Part shown: one piece after another, positions 12,401-27,900 of the stretch
Layout of the letters: each line of letters opens with the position of its first letter
Position numbering within the stretch: position 1 is the first letter of the stretch
Assembly (NCBI RefSeq): GCF_000471905.2
Contig: NW_006494789.1
Location: 5,188,755 to 5,252,754 of the forward strand
Length of the DNA: 64,000 nucleotides
From: Amborella trichopoda
Taxonomy: Eukaryota; Streptophyta; Magnoliopsida; Amborellales; Amborellaceae
Direction of reading: 5' to 3'
Program-made: the position numbers and the translations under genes
The notes under the pieces: model-generated
What the model was told of the DNA's origin: nothing
Databases searched by the model: none
Seen by the model: only the letters and a program-made list of their open reading frames with translations

Positions 12401-15400
12401 TTGGAAGCTAAATTAAACCAATGTTAAGGTAGTTCCAACAAACCATCACAGGTCAATGAGCCCAATTAGAAATAAGCAAAAATAAACACAATACAACAGT
12501 AATGAACAGGAATACATGCAGAGGAAATTTTACCAAAGGAAATACGTGCATCTTTTGCAAGAATATCTTATTAAGTTATAAATCTTTCAGTAACTCTCAA
12601 GATTATCAAGATTAAACAATAAAATTACCGGAACATGCACAAGGAAGAATTGCTTCATCAGCCCCCTTCAAAAGGAGAATGATCTTTCCAGATTGGCAGT
12701 CCTTAACGACCACTGACATCCGCTTCCGATCAGAGGTGAACTCAAGAGTGTCCAAGATCTCATATTGCAATGTCAAAGCATTAAACTTCACTTCTGAAAA
12801 ATATGCAGCCAACAAAATTTTATGAGTTGACTGCGACAAATTCCCAAATGTAATCACAATGTAGTGCCTCAAACCCCAAAGTTATATAAGAAGAAGAATT
12901 ATTACGAAGCATATTCCCAGTTTTGTCAACAAGAACCATATGCAAGCGACCAGCAGCAAGAACAAGAGCTTCCTCATCCTGGGATTGTGCTTTATAACAG
13001 ACTTCTCCATTCTTACTGCAAATTATTAGAGGGTATATAACATCTATTCAGTAAATGTTTCAGAACCTCATGCACATATGAAGAGCAGATGCAAGTGGAC
13101 CAGATTGGATCACCTCTTAAGTGGTACAACTGTATTGCAAACTGCCATAATTGTAAGAAATTTGATAACCTCTGGACAATTGCAGCCAACAGCACGGAGT
13201 AATTCTACATCTGAAAATTAATTCAGGCAAGCTGCAGTAAATGTCCTGAATTTGTTCCATTACTAAGAAACAAAAGACAAGTTCAAAAAGCATTGCACCA
13301 ACCACATGGAATATATTCATTTATTGATGCACTAGTACAAAAGATATCATCCAGAAGTAGACATGAGCATCTACCAAATACAAACTTTACAGGTGAGACT
13401 TGAAAGTCCATTTAGGATAGATAACGTAGGGAAATTTGAGTCTCCTTCATTGCATCATCATCATCATCGAGCCCTATCCCAAATATTTGGGGCCAGCTAT
13501 CAAGATTCATGATAGGCAAAAGTTCTCTGCTAGCTGCTAACCTAATACAAACCTCCTCCTTTCTCATCCAAGATTTGAGTCTCTCCCCCATTGCATGGCC
13601 TAGCAGATTTTTTTCTACCTACATGCTTCGCATGAGAGAAACAAGAATGTGATCCATTCGTCAAGAAAATAAGATGCTTCAGGAACTTTTAGGCTGTGGA
13701 TAACTGCAAATCATATATTTACAATGTTATACTCAAAATGTGCCGAATGCAAGGACAAGAGGAATCTCATTATTTTCGTGTCCATACCTTGGTCACCATG
13801 ATGCCACATGCCTCTACATATGTTAATCAATATGATGGCACATGGTCACCACGGTGATGGGTGGTCACCATGACGACAAGTCTATACATAAGTCATTTAT
13901 GGTGGTCGTACATAAGTCATTTATGGTGGTCACCATGATGACGTGCAGTCATGATGACATGTCTATACTCCATACAGAAGTCATTTATGGATATTCAAAG
14001 CTCTTATGGTGATGTAGGAAACTTAGGAGCTAATAGCTTTGAGAGGGTAGGTTATATTGTTGGTATAGATACCGATCTCTTAGGGTACAACTCTTCTACA
14101 ATTTTACAATGAGACCAGTATACACCACAATTGCATATACTTTTCTTCAAAAGTTAATAAACTCTCACTGATACGATTATTCTTGCAACTCAATTATAGC
14201 AAGGAAATAGGATCAAAAACATACCCAACTTCATTTTCCATTTATTTGGACACAATGAGATTGCATACATACGAGACAATTTACATTGATGTAAAATTCA
14301 CCTTCATACAATTTCTCATAAAATTTCATCAGCACTTTCTAATACAATGACAACTCTAATGCGATATCCTTTAATATGAATACCTTAACAATGTGAACAT
14401 GGAAGACATAAGTCATGGGAAGCCAGAACCTAAGTAATTTGCCGAGGATTACCTCAATATACACCCCATACCAGATTTCTACTCCAAAGCACGACAGATC
14501 CCAGCCCTATCAAACTCAAATTATGGGAAGCACAAAAGAAGCTTCAAAGACACACTATGGGATCATTTTGGAGACTGATTCATAGCAGCAAGAGAGTGGA
14601 GAAGAAAGGGTCGTGCATGGTTCAAATTGGGCTTCATTTTGATTTAAAACAATGTAGTATAGACCTATAAAAGCATAGTGAGGGCTTGTAAATTATGAAC
14701 CACAAAGCACCATGGGAGAAAAAATAAATTGCTGTAAATGCTGTTGTGGCAAGTTACAGCAACATAAAGATGGCATGGAGCTCCAACATGAAAACTTTGC
14801 ATGGAGCTCCAACATGAAAACTATGGACCATGCTGTAGGCATGGGACAAGGGGCTCGTGAAGCATGGTCATCGTGTGGGCTAATGGAGCTGACTCTCTCA
14901 CTAGGGTATGCCACTCTCTCACCTCTCTCTCTTCTCAATAGGGCGTGCCACTCTCCTTTCACTCTCTAGTTTCTCACACACCATGGTAACATTACTCTCA
15001 AATTGGACGGTTTGAAGTGTGAGAGGTTACCCCTATTTATAGGCTTTGGATAAGAGTATGTAGAAGCTTCGCATGAACATCATTTAGGGCTCTGGATCTA
15101 CGAAATATATGGGGTGAGAGAGTCTTGATCCTAACCATACAATCCCTTACTAGCTATTATAGATCAAGGGTTGGAAATTAACACCATTATCCCGTGGCCA
15201 AAAATCAAACCCAGATTTCCTTCCATTTTGAACTTATTTTTTCCACCTATAAACACAGTCCTAATCAAGGATAAATACATTTAATCAAATTTGAATTTTG
15301 GCACAAGACCCAAATACCTATGATAAAAAATTTCAATTCGAGAGAGAGATCATGTAGAGAGGGATGTGCCCCTAAGTTTGAAATAGTTTTCTCTTTCTAA

Positions 15401-15841
15401 GGTGGAAATTTGAAATAAGATCTCTCTCTCTCTNNNNNNNNNNNNNNNNNNNNNNNNNNNNNNNNNNNNNNNNNNNNNNNNNNNNNNNNNNNNNNNNNNN
15501 NNNNNNNNNNNNNNNNNNNNNNNNNNNNNNNNNNNNNNNNNNNNNNNNNNNNNNNNNNNNNNNNNNNNNNNNNNNNNNNNNNNNNNNNNNNNNNNNNNNN
15601 NNNNNNNNNNNNNNNNNNNNNNNNNNNNNNNNNNNNNNNNNNNNNNNNNNNNNNNNNNNNNNNNNNNNNNNNNNNNNNNNNNNNNNNNNNNNNNNNNNNN
15701 NNNNNNNNNNNNNNNNNNNNNNNNNNNNNNNNNNNNNNNNNNNNNNNNNNNNNNNNNNNNNNNNNNNNNNNNNNNNNNNNNNNNNNNNNNNNNNNNNNNN
15801 NNNNNNNNNNNNNNNNNNNNNNNNNNNNNNNNNNNNNNNNA

Positions 15842-15900
<59 letters not shown>

Positions 15901-18900
15901 CATAGGATTTACATGCAATTGCCACCCAATAAATATATATGTGACATCATACGCGTGTCATACACATGATTCGTGTGGTTTTCACATGCGCGAGTCATGT
16001 GTGGTAACATGTCGGACCTATTGGCTATTTAGGCGCCTCATGTGTCTAGACTCCACATGTGTGCCCTCATTTGAAATTTCTAAAAAGGTTTTTATGCCTT
16101 CAAAATTGCCTAAATAAAGTTATTTCACACTCTCAAAAAATGCTAAAAATCGTTTTTAAGTTTACTTCATGAAAATAAAATCATTTGGGCAATAGGAAAA
16201 ATTATAGAGGGAAAATAAATACCATCGGGGTTTGATACAAATGCATAATACTAAGGCACTCAACTTGGGCTCATCCCCGAACCCTTAACCATTTTCTAAA
16301 ATGAACCCAATGCAACCCATGATCCACAGTCGTAAGCAGGGGGTTCATATTTGGTCCATTAAAGCCTCTATAGATGGTAGAATTATGGGATGGAGTGGAC
16401 AACAGGTGCACCCTCAATTCACAAGCATCGCAAGCAGCTTGCCAAACACAATTATGAAGTTGCAAGGGTTCCTCTCTAAAGCACATGTGCATGCTCCCCA
16501 TTCGGTGGATCAACCCAAACAACGACTTCCCAAAACGGATGTCATATGCGCATGCTGTGGGTTGGCAAATGTCAGGGTATAGGCCCTTGTCATGGCCGAG
16601 CCTGCCTACACAAGTATATAAACACATATCACAAATCATATCCACATCAAGCCACAAAACTAAATGCCCTGGCTAAATACGTCCATTGGGCTACCACCGG
16701 CCTCAACCACGGGGTAAACCCCAACCCTCACAGCAACAACATGGCTATATGCCCATGCCCAATGGATCCAAGGTTTTCTTGACTCCTTTAGACACCAATC
16801 CAGGGCCCCAAACAGTAAGGCCCAGTGAGTCACTCAAGTCCTTCTTGGGTTCCACTGGAGTTAACAACTATAGTAGTGTCAAGGCCTTGAAAGACCACAC
16901 AAATCCAATATACATAAGGTTTGGGGCTTGCATGATGAGGGCCAACCATGCTAAAACACTCAACTTCAATCTATGGAGGAAGATGGAGGCATCAGTAACT
17001 TTCTTGAATAAAGGTGACATTCATACTACATTGCCTCAAACATTTATATTTTACTAACTTCTATATCATAAAGACAAGGATTTGATGGGCCAGTGTTGGG
17101 TGATTATATAACATAGTAAAATACCACTTGTCTCAACCTTCATGCAGCAGTACTTTTATGTGCTTAGATGTCAGTGAAATTAATCAGTAAAAAACCTATT
17201 TCTCAATGCTTTTCACTACCCAAAAAAATTACAAGTAGGTATACAGATCTAAGAACAAAAATAAAATATGATAGAGGATATGAACAATAGAAAGGCTAAA
17301 TCTGAAGAGCATGAGTAAAATCAATTACAATTTGACTGCATTAATCACGGAAACTAGCACCAATTACTTAAGACAATTGTGCCAAAATCAAATGAAAATC
17401 AAAGATATTGCACCAAGGGTGCTTGTACAAAATCACCGATGCATGCACAAACTACTAGTTAATTTCCAGCTCTTATTCCAAATTGAGATGCTAGATACTC
17501 AAGATTATGAAAGATTCTCATCGGTTCATTGGACTGAGTAGAGGAACAGGAAACCCCAATACACAACATTCCAGAGGATCCAATAATCAAACTGCACAGC
17601 AGTTAGTTCACCAACTCAACTTTATCGTCAGAATACATTCGAGTAGCAAATAGAATAATAAGAATGACACTTCTAAAGACTGAGTATTGTGTTGCAATGA
17701 TTGTCGTTCAGAAAGGAAAAAAAGACCATTAATAAAAGAACAACCATGAGGAGAACATATACCAAAACAACAAAAAAGCATCAGGACAAACCATCTTTAA
17801 GAAACACAAGGAGCGGAACCAACCTTTCAATGCATCTCCAGTTTCATTGCCATAGTAAACACCATTAATACAACATCTTCTGAAAATCATTTTGTTTTCA
17901 GTAAGAGTCCCTGTCTTATCAGTCAAAATGTACTCAACCTGCCCCAAGTCCTCGCTGATTCCTGTACTGCACAACGATAAGGGTATATTATTGTCAATAT
18001 TAACCACCAATTTCCGAGGCTTAAAATGAGCTATGCCAACTATCACACATGTAACAAAAATGCCATAATTAATGGATTTAAAAGAATGTGTTTCAATTTA
18101 CGTACTTCGTAGCATGGGCATGAGTACCACTATCTGGGTCGTACATCTCCTCATCCCAATCAATAAATTTGGCATATAAACTCTTCACAAGATCTAAAGA
18201 TACCTACCAAAAAGACAAAATGGATTATGCATATGTGTTAATGCATAGAGATATCATGTTAAAACCACTGGCTAAGTTTCAAGAGCAAAAGTGAATGATT
18301 TTAAATAGATACCTACCAAAAAGAAAAATTGATCATGCATGTGTTAATACATACATAGATAATGTTAAAACCAATTACTCAGTTTCCAGAGAAAAAGCAA
18401 AATGATTTTAAGCGAGACCACCCCTTAGACAAGAATGTGTGAAATGCAAAAGCAAAAAGATTTTAAGTGAGACCAATCGTTAGACCAAAATGTGTGCAAT
18501 GCAAATAAAAGCTAGCAGCCAAATAATCTGGATCACGCCCTCCCTCCCTCCTTATCTATCTATCTATCTATCTATGTTCTAGATATCTATCTATCCATGT
18601 GTGTGTGTGTGAGTGTGTATATATATGTATGACTCATGCATCTAAATATATATATATATATATATATGACTCATGCATCATGGAAAGCGAAATTTATTCT
18701 ACAAGATCTGGTTTTGCACCTAAGTTGCATAAAATGACAAGCTATACGGCATTATGTTTCCTTACTATTTTTATCATCATGACAAAGTGCAATTGAATGG
18801 AAAAATTATTAAAAGAAAATGCTTTCTATGGGCAGTTGCAAGGCTTATTTGAGAAATGGCATCAAATTTGATATGGCAGTACTCCTCCCCTGTACTTCAA

Positions 18901-21900
18901 TCTAGCAATGTAAGTCTATGTCATTACCATGAAGAACATTCTATCTGCAATATTCTATTCAAACGAATTCATGAATAAAAGAAAATTTGTGTATGGGACA
19001 TTCTACATTTATTTTTGCGTTTTCGATTGATTCCCAAATATGAAATGTCCTTAGGGATAAAAATCAATACTACTAAGCGTCTTAGGGATATGTTTATTTG
19101 GTTGCATGCCGTAATACCCCCAAATAGTTGGGATAAAGCTCGGATGATGATGATGGTGGTGGAGATGTATGCCGTAACACCCATAAAGGTATTTGTTTGG
19201 TACTTTTAAATTCATATGTACATATAAGTAGGATCAACGCCTTAATATTAAGTTCATGAGCACAAGAGAAGCTATCTCACAGTGTCTAACACAGCAAGGC
19301 CAGATTTCAGGAAAACCACAGAGGCAAACACTAATTCAGCAATTGAGTGTTGGAACCGATCAAAACTATCACTACTCAAGGGTTTTGGCAGAATTTTTTA
19401 TATTTTATTTGTTTAGTGTTCTAGTTCACCAAATGGGGTTTCATTTCATTTTCCTTTTCTTTTTTTCTTTTTTTTTGATAATCTTTTTGGGTGAAAAACG
19501 CATCATGGGGTTTCACTCATATTTGCAAGGACTTGGATCAAGGTCGTTTGATCCGTTTCTATGAGCAATGCAATGCATATGTTGAGTAACCATATCTTGA
19601 CAACGTTCAGATTAGAAACCACGGGAAAGTCGTGGAGTTTACACTAGTACCTTCACTATTTACAAAGCCATTCACACTGGGTGAACATTCTTTCTCACAG
19701 ATTAGGTGTCCCTCCCAATACTTCCCAAGCCATAACATAGGTGGTATCCAATTTACTTATTGCAAAGCATTAGGACATATGAAGATGTCCCCAGCAAATT
19801 TAAGTTGCAATAGTCAAGAACGTGCATGTGTTGTTGCTAATGCCATATACCCGATCTAAATACTTGTAGATTATCGCCCTCCATGCTTTTAGTCCTACGT
19901 GTTGAAAGTTCAACAGTAAGTTAGGGACATATATGGCATAATTGATTCTAGTGGGCTATGTTTGAGTAATAAACTTATACAAGGGTATTTTATGTAACTT
20001 TTCAAATGAGTAATAATATAAAATATATGCTGATCCCAAAAGAGGGGCCACAACATTATCTTTCTCCCATCTCTCTCTCTCTCTCAATTCCTCTTCCTCC
20101 ATCTAATACATGATGAGTAGTATAGATCTAGATTATATTTTTAAACTTGGTATCAGAGCAAGATCGAGATTCAAAAAAGTGACAGTCGAGTGGTGAAACA
20201 CTGGCCATGTAACTTCTTTTGTGGAAGGCCTTAGTAGCAATTTGGGTAATCTACCTTGAGAAGAATAACAAAATTTTCAGGGGGGAATAGAAGATCGCCG
20301 GCTTCAGTGGTAGACAAGATTACAACACCGGCCACCTTTGGGGAGACCAATCACAAATATTTCGGCAGCTTACCTTCCTCATCTTTCAACCAGAATTGGC
20401 AAGCTTTACTCTACTCCAGACCAACAAACATCTCCCGGGCTTCTTTATAGACTCCACCACTAACTCTCAATCAGCTGAGGCTTTGGCCCTCCTGGAGAGC
20501 CACAAACTATTCGAACCCCATTGGAGCCAGTCCTTGAGGGAGATTCAAAGAACGTTATCCGCTGGGCCTCACGCTCTTCCCCTTGCCTTTGGTCTTTAGC
20601 CAGCGTCTTTGATGAGATTAATCATATATGCAGGCATTTGGACGGCTCTGGAAGGCATATTTGGCGGGAGGCCAATGTCGTCGCTGACTCTCTTGCTAAG
20701 AGAGGTAATTTAAGCAATATACAGTGAACCACCCTCCCCCTCACTACTATTTTGAAGGGATTATTGGTTTTTGCAGTTCCTTATCACTATCTCGACAATA
20801 TTATGCACTAGGCATTCTATTTTTTGCTAGCCCTATGATTTTTGTATAGAGCCCCCATTATATGGCAAGCCATTTTTTGTAAAGAGCTCCCGGAGTGTAG
20901 GAAGCCTTTTGATGACTCATTGTCCACTCTCTTACTTTATAGAATAGAAATTTTAACAGTTGAAAAAAAAAAAAACAAAGAAATCATTGGCTTCAAGTTT
21001 GGATCTTGCTCCCAACCTTAAAGAGTAAATATACCCCAAGACCATATATACGCTTTAAAGTCAGATAACTTCATTTACAGCCAACAAGCCATGCAACATA
21101 TTAAAAGAATAGTTGCATTATTAGTTGGCTATAAATAAAGAAAACACCAGCTTGAACATTATCTTGGTCTTTAAGGTAGGGATAAAAATGGCCAGCAGTG
21201 GGCATCAAAATCTCAAAATTACAAAATCGAGATCCCTTGAGGATCCCTTTCCAAGAGTGTTCACGCGAGATTCTAATGAGGGATTGCCACCTTGGTTAGG
21301 AGATCCTAGCAACTGTGAATGAATTGACTCAATGCAAGACTTGTTCAATGTGTTTTGCTAGGATAGGGAAGCATTCATAAAGCTTATCATTGCTATGATC
21401 AAAATATAACAAATTATATATTTGACATGTTTCTTTCCTTGAAGAGGTCTTTCACTTCAGCAATTCATTGGTCACCAAACGTCAGTCATTTACTTATTTG
21501 CCTTAATTTTCTGAGTCTCCCACACCCCATGCATCAGGCTCTTCTTCTAAACCCTCATAACATACAGCCGACAGACTCCTAATTGCATAATTCTATAATA
21601 TAGTAGAAGTTTTGATCCTATTATTTGTTATGGTTTAGAGTCTACATTTCTAGCGTTATGCTCTTGTTACTTGTTTACCTTTTACTTTTGCACCTAGTTA
21701 TTATAAAGAGGTCATGAATATTGGAAGTATGTTATAGCTTAGAAACTTCAAGCCTTAAAACAAAAAGATACTGTAGACTTTTTCCCTCTTCCACCTAGAA
21801 AGAATCACATTGGCTCTAAATGGATCTATAAGTTACCAGATGGTGGCATCATTTAGTATAAAGCTCAACCTGAGCCTAAAGGATAGACATGGGACAATAG

Positions 21901-24900
21901 CCTGGATTCTGAGGACACATTTGCTCCGGTTGTGAAGCATACTATAGTTTGTTTTGCTTTATCCATTTAGCTACAAGAAGGATTGGCTACAAATGGATGT
22001 GAAAAATGATTGTTAATGCCATTCTTCAAGAAGAAATTTATATGCACCATCCACCAATATATGTGGCCCCTTCTAATTAAGTTTGTCAGCTTAGAAGAGC
22101 TATTAATGGCCTCAAGCTTCGTTTGATTATTATGTATTAGTTTATGCTCAATCGGGGTTCACTAGGCGTGTTCTATGGATCCTTCCTTATTTGCACATTG
22201 TTCGGTTAGGAAGATAGCAGAGTTACATGGGAAATTCAAGGTTGTAGCCTTGAATCTTAGTATCCTACATACCTCTCTCGAAGAACATTCAGCTTCTTAT
22301 TTACAAGAGATTGAATTTGTCCGCCTCACATCGAGAGCTTTAATAGTGTATTTTGCTCAGATGTGATGAGGACATTTGTATATTATGAGCTACTGGAGAA
22401 CACTGTATATTTTAGCCTTTGTATATGTCCTTTCTACATTTTTCACACATTAATACAACAGATAGGGTGCTCGCTCAAACCCCAGTATTTTCTGTTTTTC
22501 TTTTTTGTCCTCGACATCCTCCAATCTTCCTCCTACTACATTTGCTGACTCAAATTAGGCTAGCTATCTAGACACTCGCAGATCAACTACAAGGTATATG
22601 CATTTCTCTTGGAGATGCAAGAAATCATATGTGCTTTCTAAATCAACTGCCGAAGCTAACTATCATGGTATGCCTTTTGCCAATTTCTCTGGATTTGTAT
22701 GCTTCTCTCTCCATGGAAATAATATTAGTGCAACCAAGATTGCTGCCAAACATGTAATTCATCATCAAACCAGTATATTAAGGATAAAAGTTACTCCATT
22801 CGAGAACGATTTCCTTGTAGCCTTCTTACTTTTTACATTTCTTCTGAAGATCAACTTGTTGCCTATTTAGCAAAGCTTTTACTAAAATGACAAAATGAGT
22901 ATCTTGTGAGCAAATTATCTATGATTGATACTACTAGAGTGCACATTTTCTTTGTGGGCGAAGGTGTATTAACATGCATATCAGTTAAGCATTTTAGTTT
23001 GTGTAACTTATTAATTAGTTTGAGGGTAGTTTGGTCATGTCATTATACAGATGTATTTATGCTCTTTGTACAACTCAATCATATGTATATATGGAACTAA
23101 TCCCCAATTGCAATAAATGAATACCATGTCAAAGTTTTCTGATTCCAACACCACCAACTGATATATTGGGTTTTTTTATTTTTTTATTTTTCTTTTCAAA
23201 TTGAGTTCAGGCCATTTGAGCTGTCATTAATTTATATTGAGGTGTTTGTGTTTTTTTTTAATTTGTAGAGATTTGAGGGGGAGAGCTGGAACTTGAAACA
23301 TTTAAATACATGAAGGGCTAGGATTTAATTGTGGCTAGGGTTTCTTAAGAAACAAGTTAGATTTTTAGGGTTTTTTAAAAATATGTATTGGACAGTAAAA
23401 AAAAGTAATTTGCGGGTCATGTGAAAGACTTTTTTTATTTTGGTGGACTCCCCTACAGACCTTGAGAGAGTACATTCTGTCACCTTTATTTTTTCTTTTA
23501 TTTTTTCCAGTTCATTATTTTCTTTCTCCTTCTTCCCTATGTTAATTGGTATCAGAGTGCAAATGACCCATCCATCTCAAAAACCCACTCTTACGATCGA
23601 AAATATCATGGAGTCTATTAATAAATAAGGCATGGAAGATACCCGAGTCAAGATCCGTAGAATTCAAGAAGCGATCCGCGAACTTCAAAGAGAGATTGGT
23701 GAAATAAACTAGCATTCAACAGTTACAAAGATTAGAAAAGACCGATCACTCGAGAAGAGGGTGTTCATAATCTCATAGATCTCCAAGACTGACTCTGGGT
23801 ACCGTTCCCATACATCATCGTTATCGTCAAAGCCTTTTCCCAACTAATTGGGGTCGATACATGAATCATCGTCCACCATTCTCCTCTATTAAGGGCCACA
23901 CCCTCAGTGAGGCCTCCGGTATAGCGCATCACTTCTGGGAAATGCCCTAGCATAAGCAAATAATGTAGGTTCAGGGTTCAGGATTCATGATAAGTTTTGA
24001 CAAAGTTTTACATTAGGTGTCAACCTAACACAACTCAGCCCCTTTACCCGGGTATGGGAGGGGTTAAGAGAAAGTTTAAGGTCCTCACCCTTCTTTAGAC
24101 CAACCGATCCCATACATATGAGTAAATTTGGAGGAGGCAAGATTCACGACCTATGGAGCGTCTACAAGATCTCGGTATTAAGGTTGATCGCCTCAAGTTC
24201 AAGGTAAGCTCCTCATTGATGGTTCACTAGAAAATTTGAATGAAGTGCATTGCTAGAGGAGCTCAAAAGAGAGATCAAGATTGTGCTTTATAAAATAGAA
24301 CTTCACTACAAAAAACATGTTAAGTGTTTGTTAATTAGTTTATTGAAGTAGACAAGGTACACAAGCATATGGTGGGACACCATTACCAACTATTCAAGTG
24401 ACCACTGAAGGATGTGATGAACACAACACCCTTGTAGTCAAGCCTCTCCCAAGCACAAGACAATGAAGTCGTGGGTTTCTTAAAAAAAATATCTTTTTTT
24501 AGATACTAAAATTGAATTTAGGTTATTTCGTCTTTCACTTATTTATATTGGAGTTTTTGTGTCTATTCTTTAGCTGTAGAGAATTGAGGGATAGTGTTGG
24601 AAATTTAAATTTTAGATAGATGAAAAGGCTAGGATTTGAGGGCAAGTTAATTTTTAGGGTTTTTCATAAATATGCACATGCTGGAAACGAAAAAATACAG
24701 AGAAGAAGATAGATTTGTGGATGTTGCGAAAAGATCAATTTTGGGGTGGATTCCCCAGCAGACCCCAAGAGCAAGGGATATACTCTTACTTTTATTTTTG
24801 TTTTTATTTTTCTGGCCCACATTATTTTCTTTCTCCCTTGTACCCACATCAACATCACTAAAATTCAAATCAACATGCCAATCGAACCACATGGACGAAC

Positions 24901-27900
24901 TCACATCCCCTTCAAGAGAGATTATATGAGCAACCCCTGAAAAAAATGACTTTATTCTCATGCATAACATATTTTGATCCCTTATCCCCCCCCCCCAATC
25001 AACATGAAAGCCACTATTGTTCAAGAAACCACTTGTCCTAATGAGACCAGTTGTAGTGATAAAAGATCGAAATCACATAAACATTAAAGGGTCTTGCGCT
25101 GTGAATATGTCTCATAATATCAATCCTTAGGTCAATAAAGGTTGAAAGAGTAAAGTGCCTGCGTATGAACACCACCCTCATTCAAAAGACTAGTCTCAAA
25201 ACTTCCAATCGGGCAATTAAAGGATCTAGCTTCTCTCTCTGAAGTATAGCACTAAGTAAATTCAAGAATTTATGTGTCAATCTGAAGCTATGTCAGCCCT
25301 GGCCCTGCAAGCTAATGCAAGCATAGACAACCAATTGAAAGTTCACACTCCATCACATAAAGGCAAGCAAGTACAAATGCATACTCCAGCTCCAGCGTAC
25401 ATGACCCAACGGACTTTGAACGAAATTGATTTTTTAAGAAACTCCCCAAAATAGACCAAACCACCCACAATTCAAGTATGAATGATGATAATATATCAAA
25501 GATTACCTAAAATTTCTCAGACTCATATAGTGCTTTCTAAAAAGAACTGACACAGGAAGAAAAGGGGTAAATTGTTATTCTTCCCACAGTGGAATGTACA
25601 TGTAGAAGATAATAGAAAATTCAAAACAAAAGCAACATCATGGAAATGAGTTCAACCCTAGTAAATTAGAAACAACAATGACAATAATATTATACAAGAT
25701 ATTTACCTTTATTGATATGGGAATCATGATTGAGCACAAAAGCTCAAAACGCAGAGGAATGACAACAAATTCATACCATGGACTTTCGTTTGGATACTGA
25801 ACATACCACTTCTGTAAAGAAACAAAAAACATGTGTTATTCTTAGAATACATTTTACATAAGCAAAATTAAATCACGGGATGTACATGTGGCTTCCATGG
25901 AAATATAAACTTCATTATCAAAATCAGTAGTTGAAAAATTTATGAATGTCAAAAGCCTGTAAAGATAATTCATGAAATATCAAACAAATCAGAATAACAA
26001 TCTCATGTACAAATCGGGAGCAGTTGTCACCAATTTGATGCTTCATTCAACCATGAAAGGGTCCATAACCATGGCTGGTCCAAGTTACACTACAGTATTG
26101 TAATAAGTTGCCTCCCCAAGGGTGGCATGGAGCATTTTGATGCAGATAAAGGAACCAAAGAAATATGAACAAGGCTAGAGTTTATGTACCATGCCCCATG
26201 AAATGCCTTCAAGTATTTAGGATTTTGAAATTCAAACTATTTTTTTATTGTTAGATAACTATTACTTATTGATGTTGCAAATTTATTAGTAGTGTTTGAC
26301 GGAGCATTTTCTTTGTAAATGCTGCTATAATCTCATAAGTTTACCCCTCCTTGTATATGTTTTTGGGGAAAAGGACATGCATACCCTCCACACAAATTTT
26401 GCTACAGGCAACCCCTAAGGTCCACAGAAAGTCCATGGATCCCCTCTAACTTTGAAAAATGTGACATACCACCATCCCCGGGGGGCAAAAAAAAGAGAGA
26501 AAAAAAGAGGACCACCTTTTCCCTCTCCAAGTTCTTTATCTGCCCCAGATCTTTTACCTATACCACTGTCCAAAAGCACAAATAACCCTTCCAAACTGAA
26601 CCTCCTATGAGTTTAGGACAGTCGAGACAATGCAAAAGGGATGAGTTTAGGAGAGTAGTGACCATGTGATTCTGACAACCAGAACACTCAGAAATTGTGT
26701 TGTAGATTTTTCATAAGTTTTGGCCCTTCCAACTTGTCAACTTTCAGTGGGTTTAGGCCAATTTCAATTCTTGATTCTCCATTTCTTCTATTAATGTTTT
26801 TGTATATCCCACTAATTTTTGGGTTTTCTTAACTTGATTATCTGTTTCTTTGGGCGCTTTTCCACTAAATAAACTCAGCTTCATTGTCTATTAAAGCTAA
26901 AAAAAAATCGAAGAATTGAAGCCAATTTCTTACTTCCCTTTGACTGATTTATCTCTGTTCTCTCCCTTTTTGTTGCTTTTAAATGTGATTAGAGTTTGTT
27001 TTCATGAAAGTTTTTCCCAATTTGGTCTTGTCATTTAGTACTTCAGAGAAAGAGAATAATTGGAGATTCCATATTCAGAGTTTGGTATCAGGAATTGAAT
27101 AGGTTAAAAGCAAGTTTCTAGGGTTAAGTCCCCATTTCCTTTTTACTGTTACATCTCAATTTACAGTGGAATAAGCTTTAAGGCTCTCAGTGCCTTGGCT
27201 ATCACTTTTTACCAGTAAATGATTTAAATACTAATATGTTCTTGGTTTTCACCTTTTTATGATCTAATAGTTAAAAAGTTTGGTCTCTTCAATGGATTTT
27301 TGAATCTCTTCAACGCCTTTTAAAATCTTAAAATTTTGGTTAATTTGACTAATAATAGCATTTGTTTGCAGACCTTTGATAGTCACAAAACTTACAATAC
27401 ATACTGAAGCAAATGCTCTTCACTTTTCACATTGAAACTGTAGACCCCATTTACCGCAAAGCAAGCTTGAGAGACCAGTATTGCATAAAAGAGAGGAGAG
27501 AGAGGTTTATCTTTTACCCTTTTTCTCTCTCTATGCCCATTCTCTCTGGTTGAAAAAAAGAGTTGGGGTCTCCTTTTTAGAGAGAATAAATGTAAGGACC
27601 AGGTCTTTCCAGCGTGTTGAAGTGCGCCGGCAGACCGCCGGCACATGTTTGACAGCCGTGCACGGCAGTGAGAAGCCGTCGTGCGTGCAAGGAGAGAGGT
27701 CGCCGTGCGTGCAAAGAGAGAGGTCGCCATGCATGCGAGGAGAGAGGCCGTCGTGCGTGCAAGGAGAGAAGCCGTCGTGCGTGCAAGGAAAGAAGCAAGG
27801 AGAGAGGCCGCCTTGCGTGCAAGGAGAGAGGCCACCGTGCATGCAAGGAAAGGCCATCGTGCGTGCAAGGAGAGAGGCCGTCATGCATGCAAGGAGAGAA

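Noticed and set aside
15350..15925. Minus-strand open frames with arginine-glutamate runs
   Set aside because: They run through a CT microsatellite and 407 N bases.
16271..17057. Overlapping 60-128 codon frames on both strands in intron 9
   Set aside because: No recognisable motif, no splice context and they overlap each other in opposite directions.
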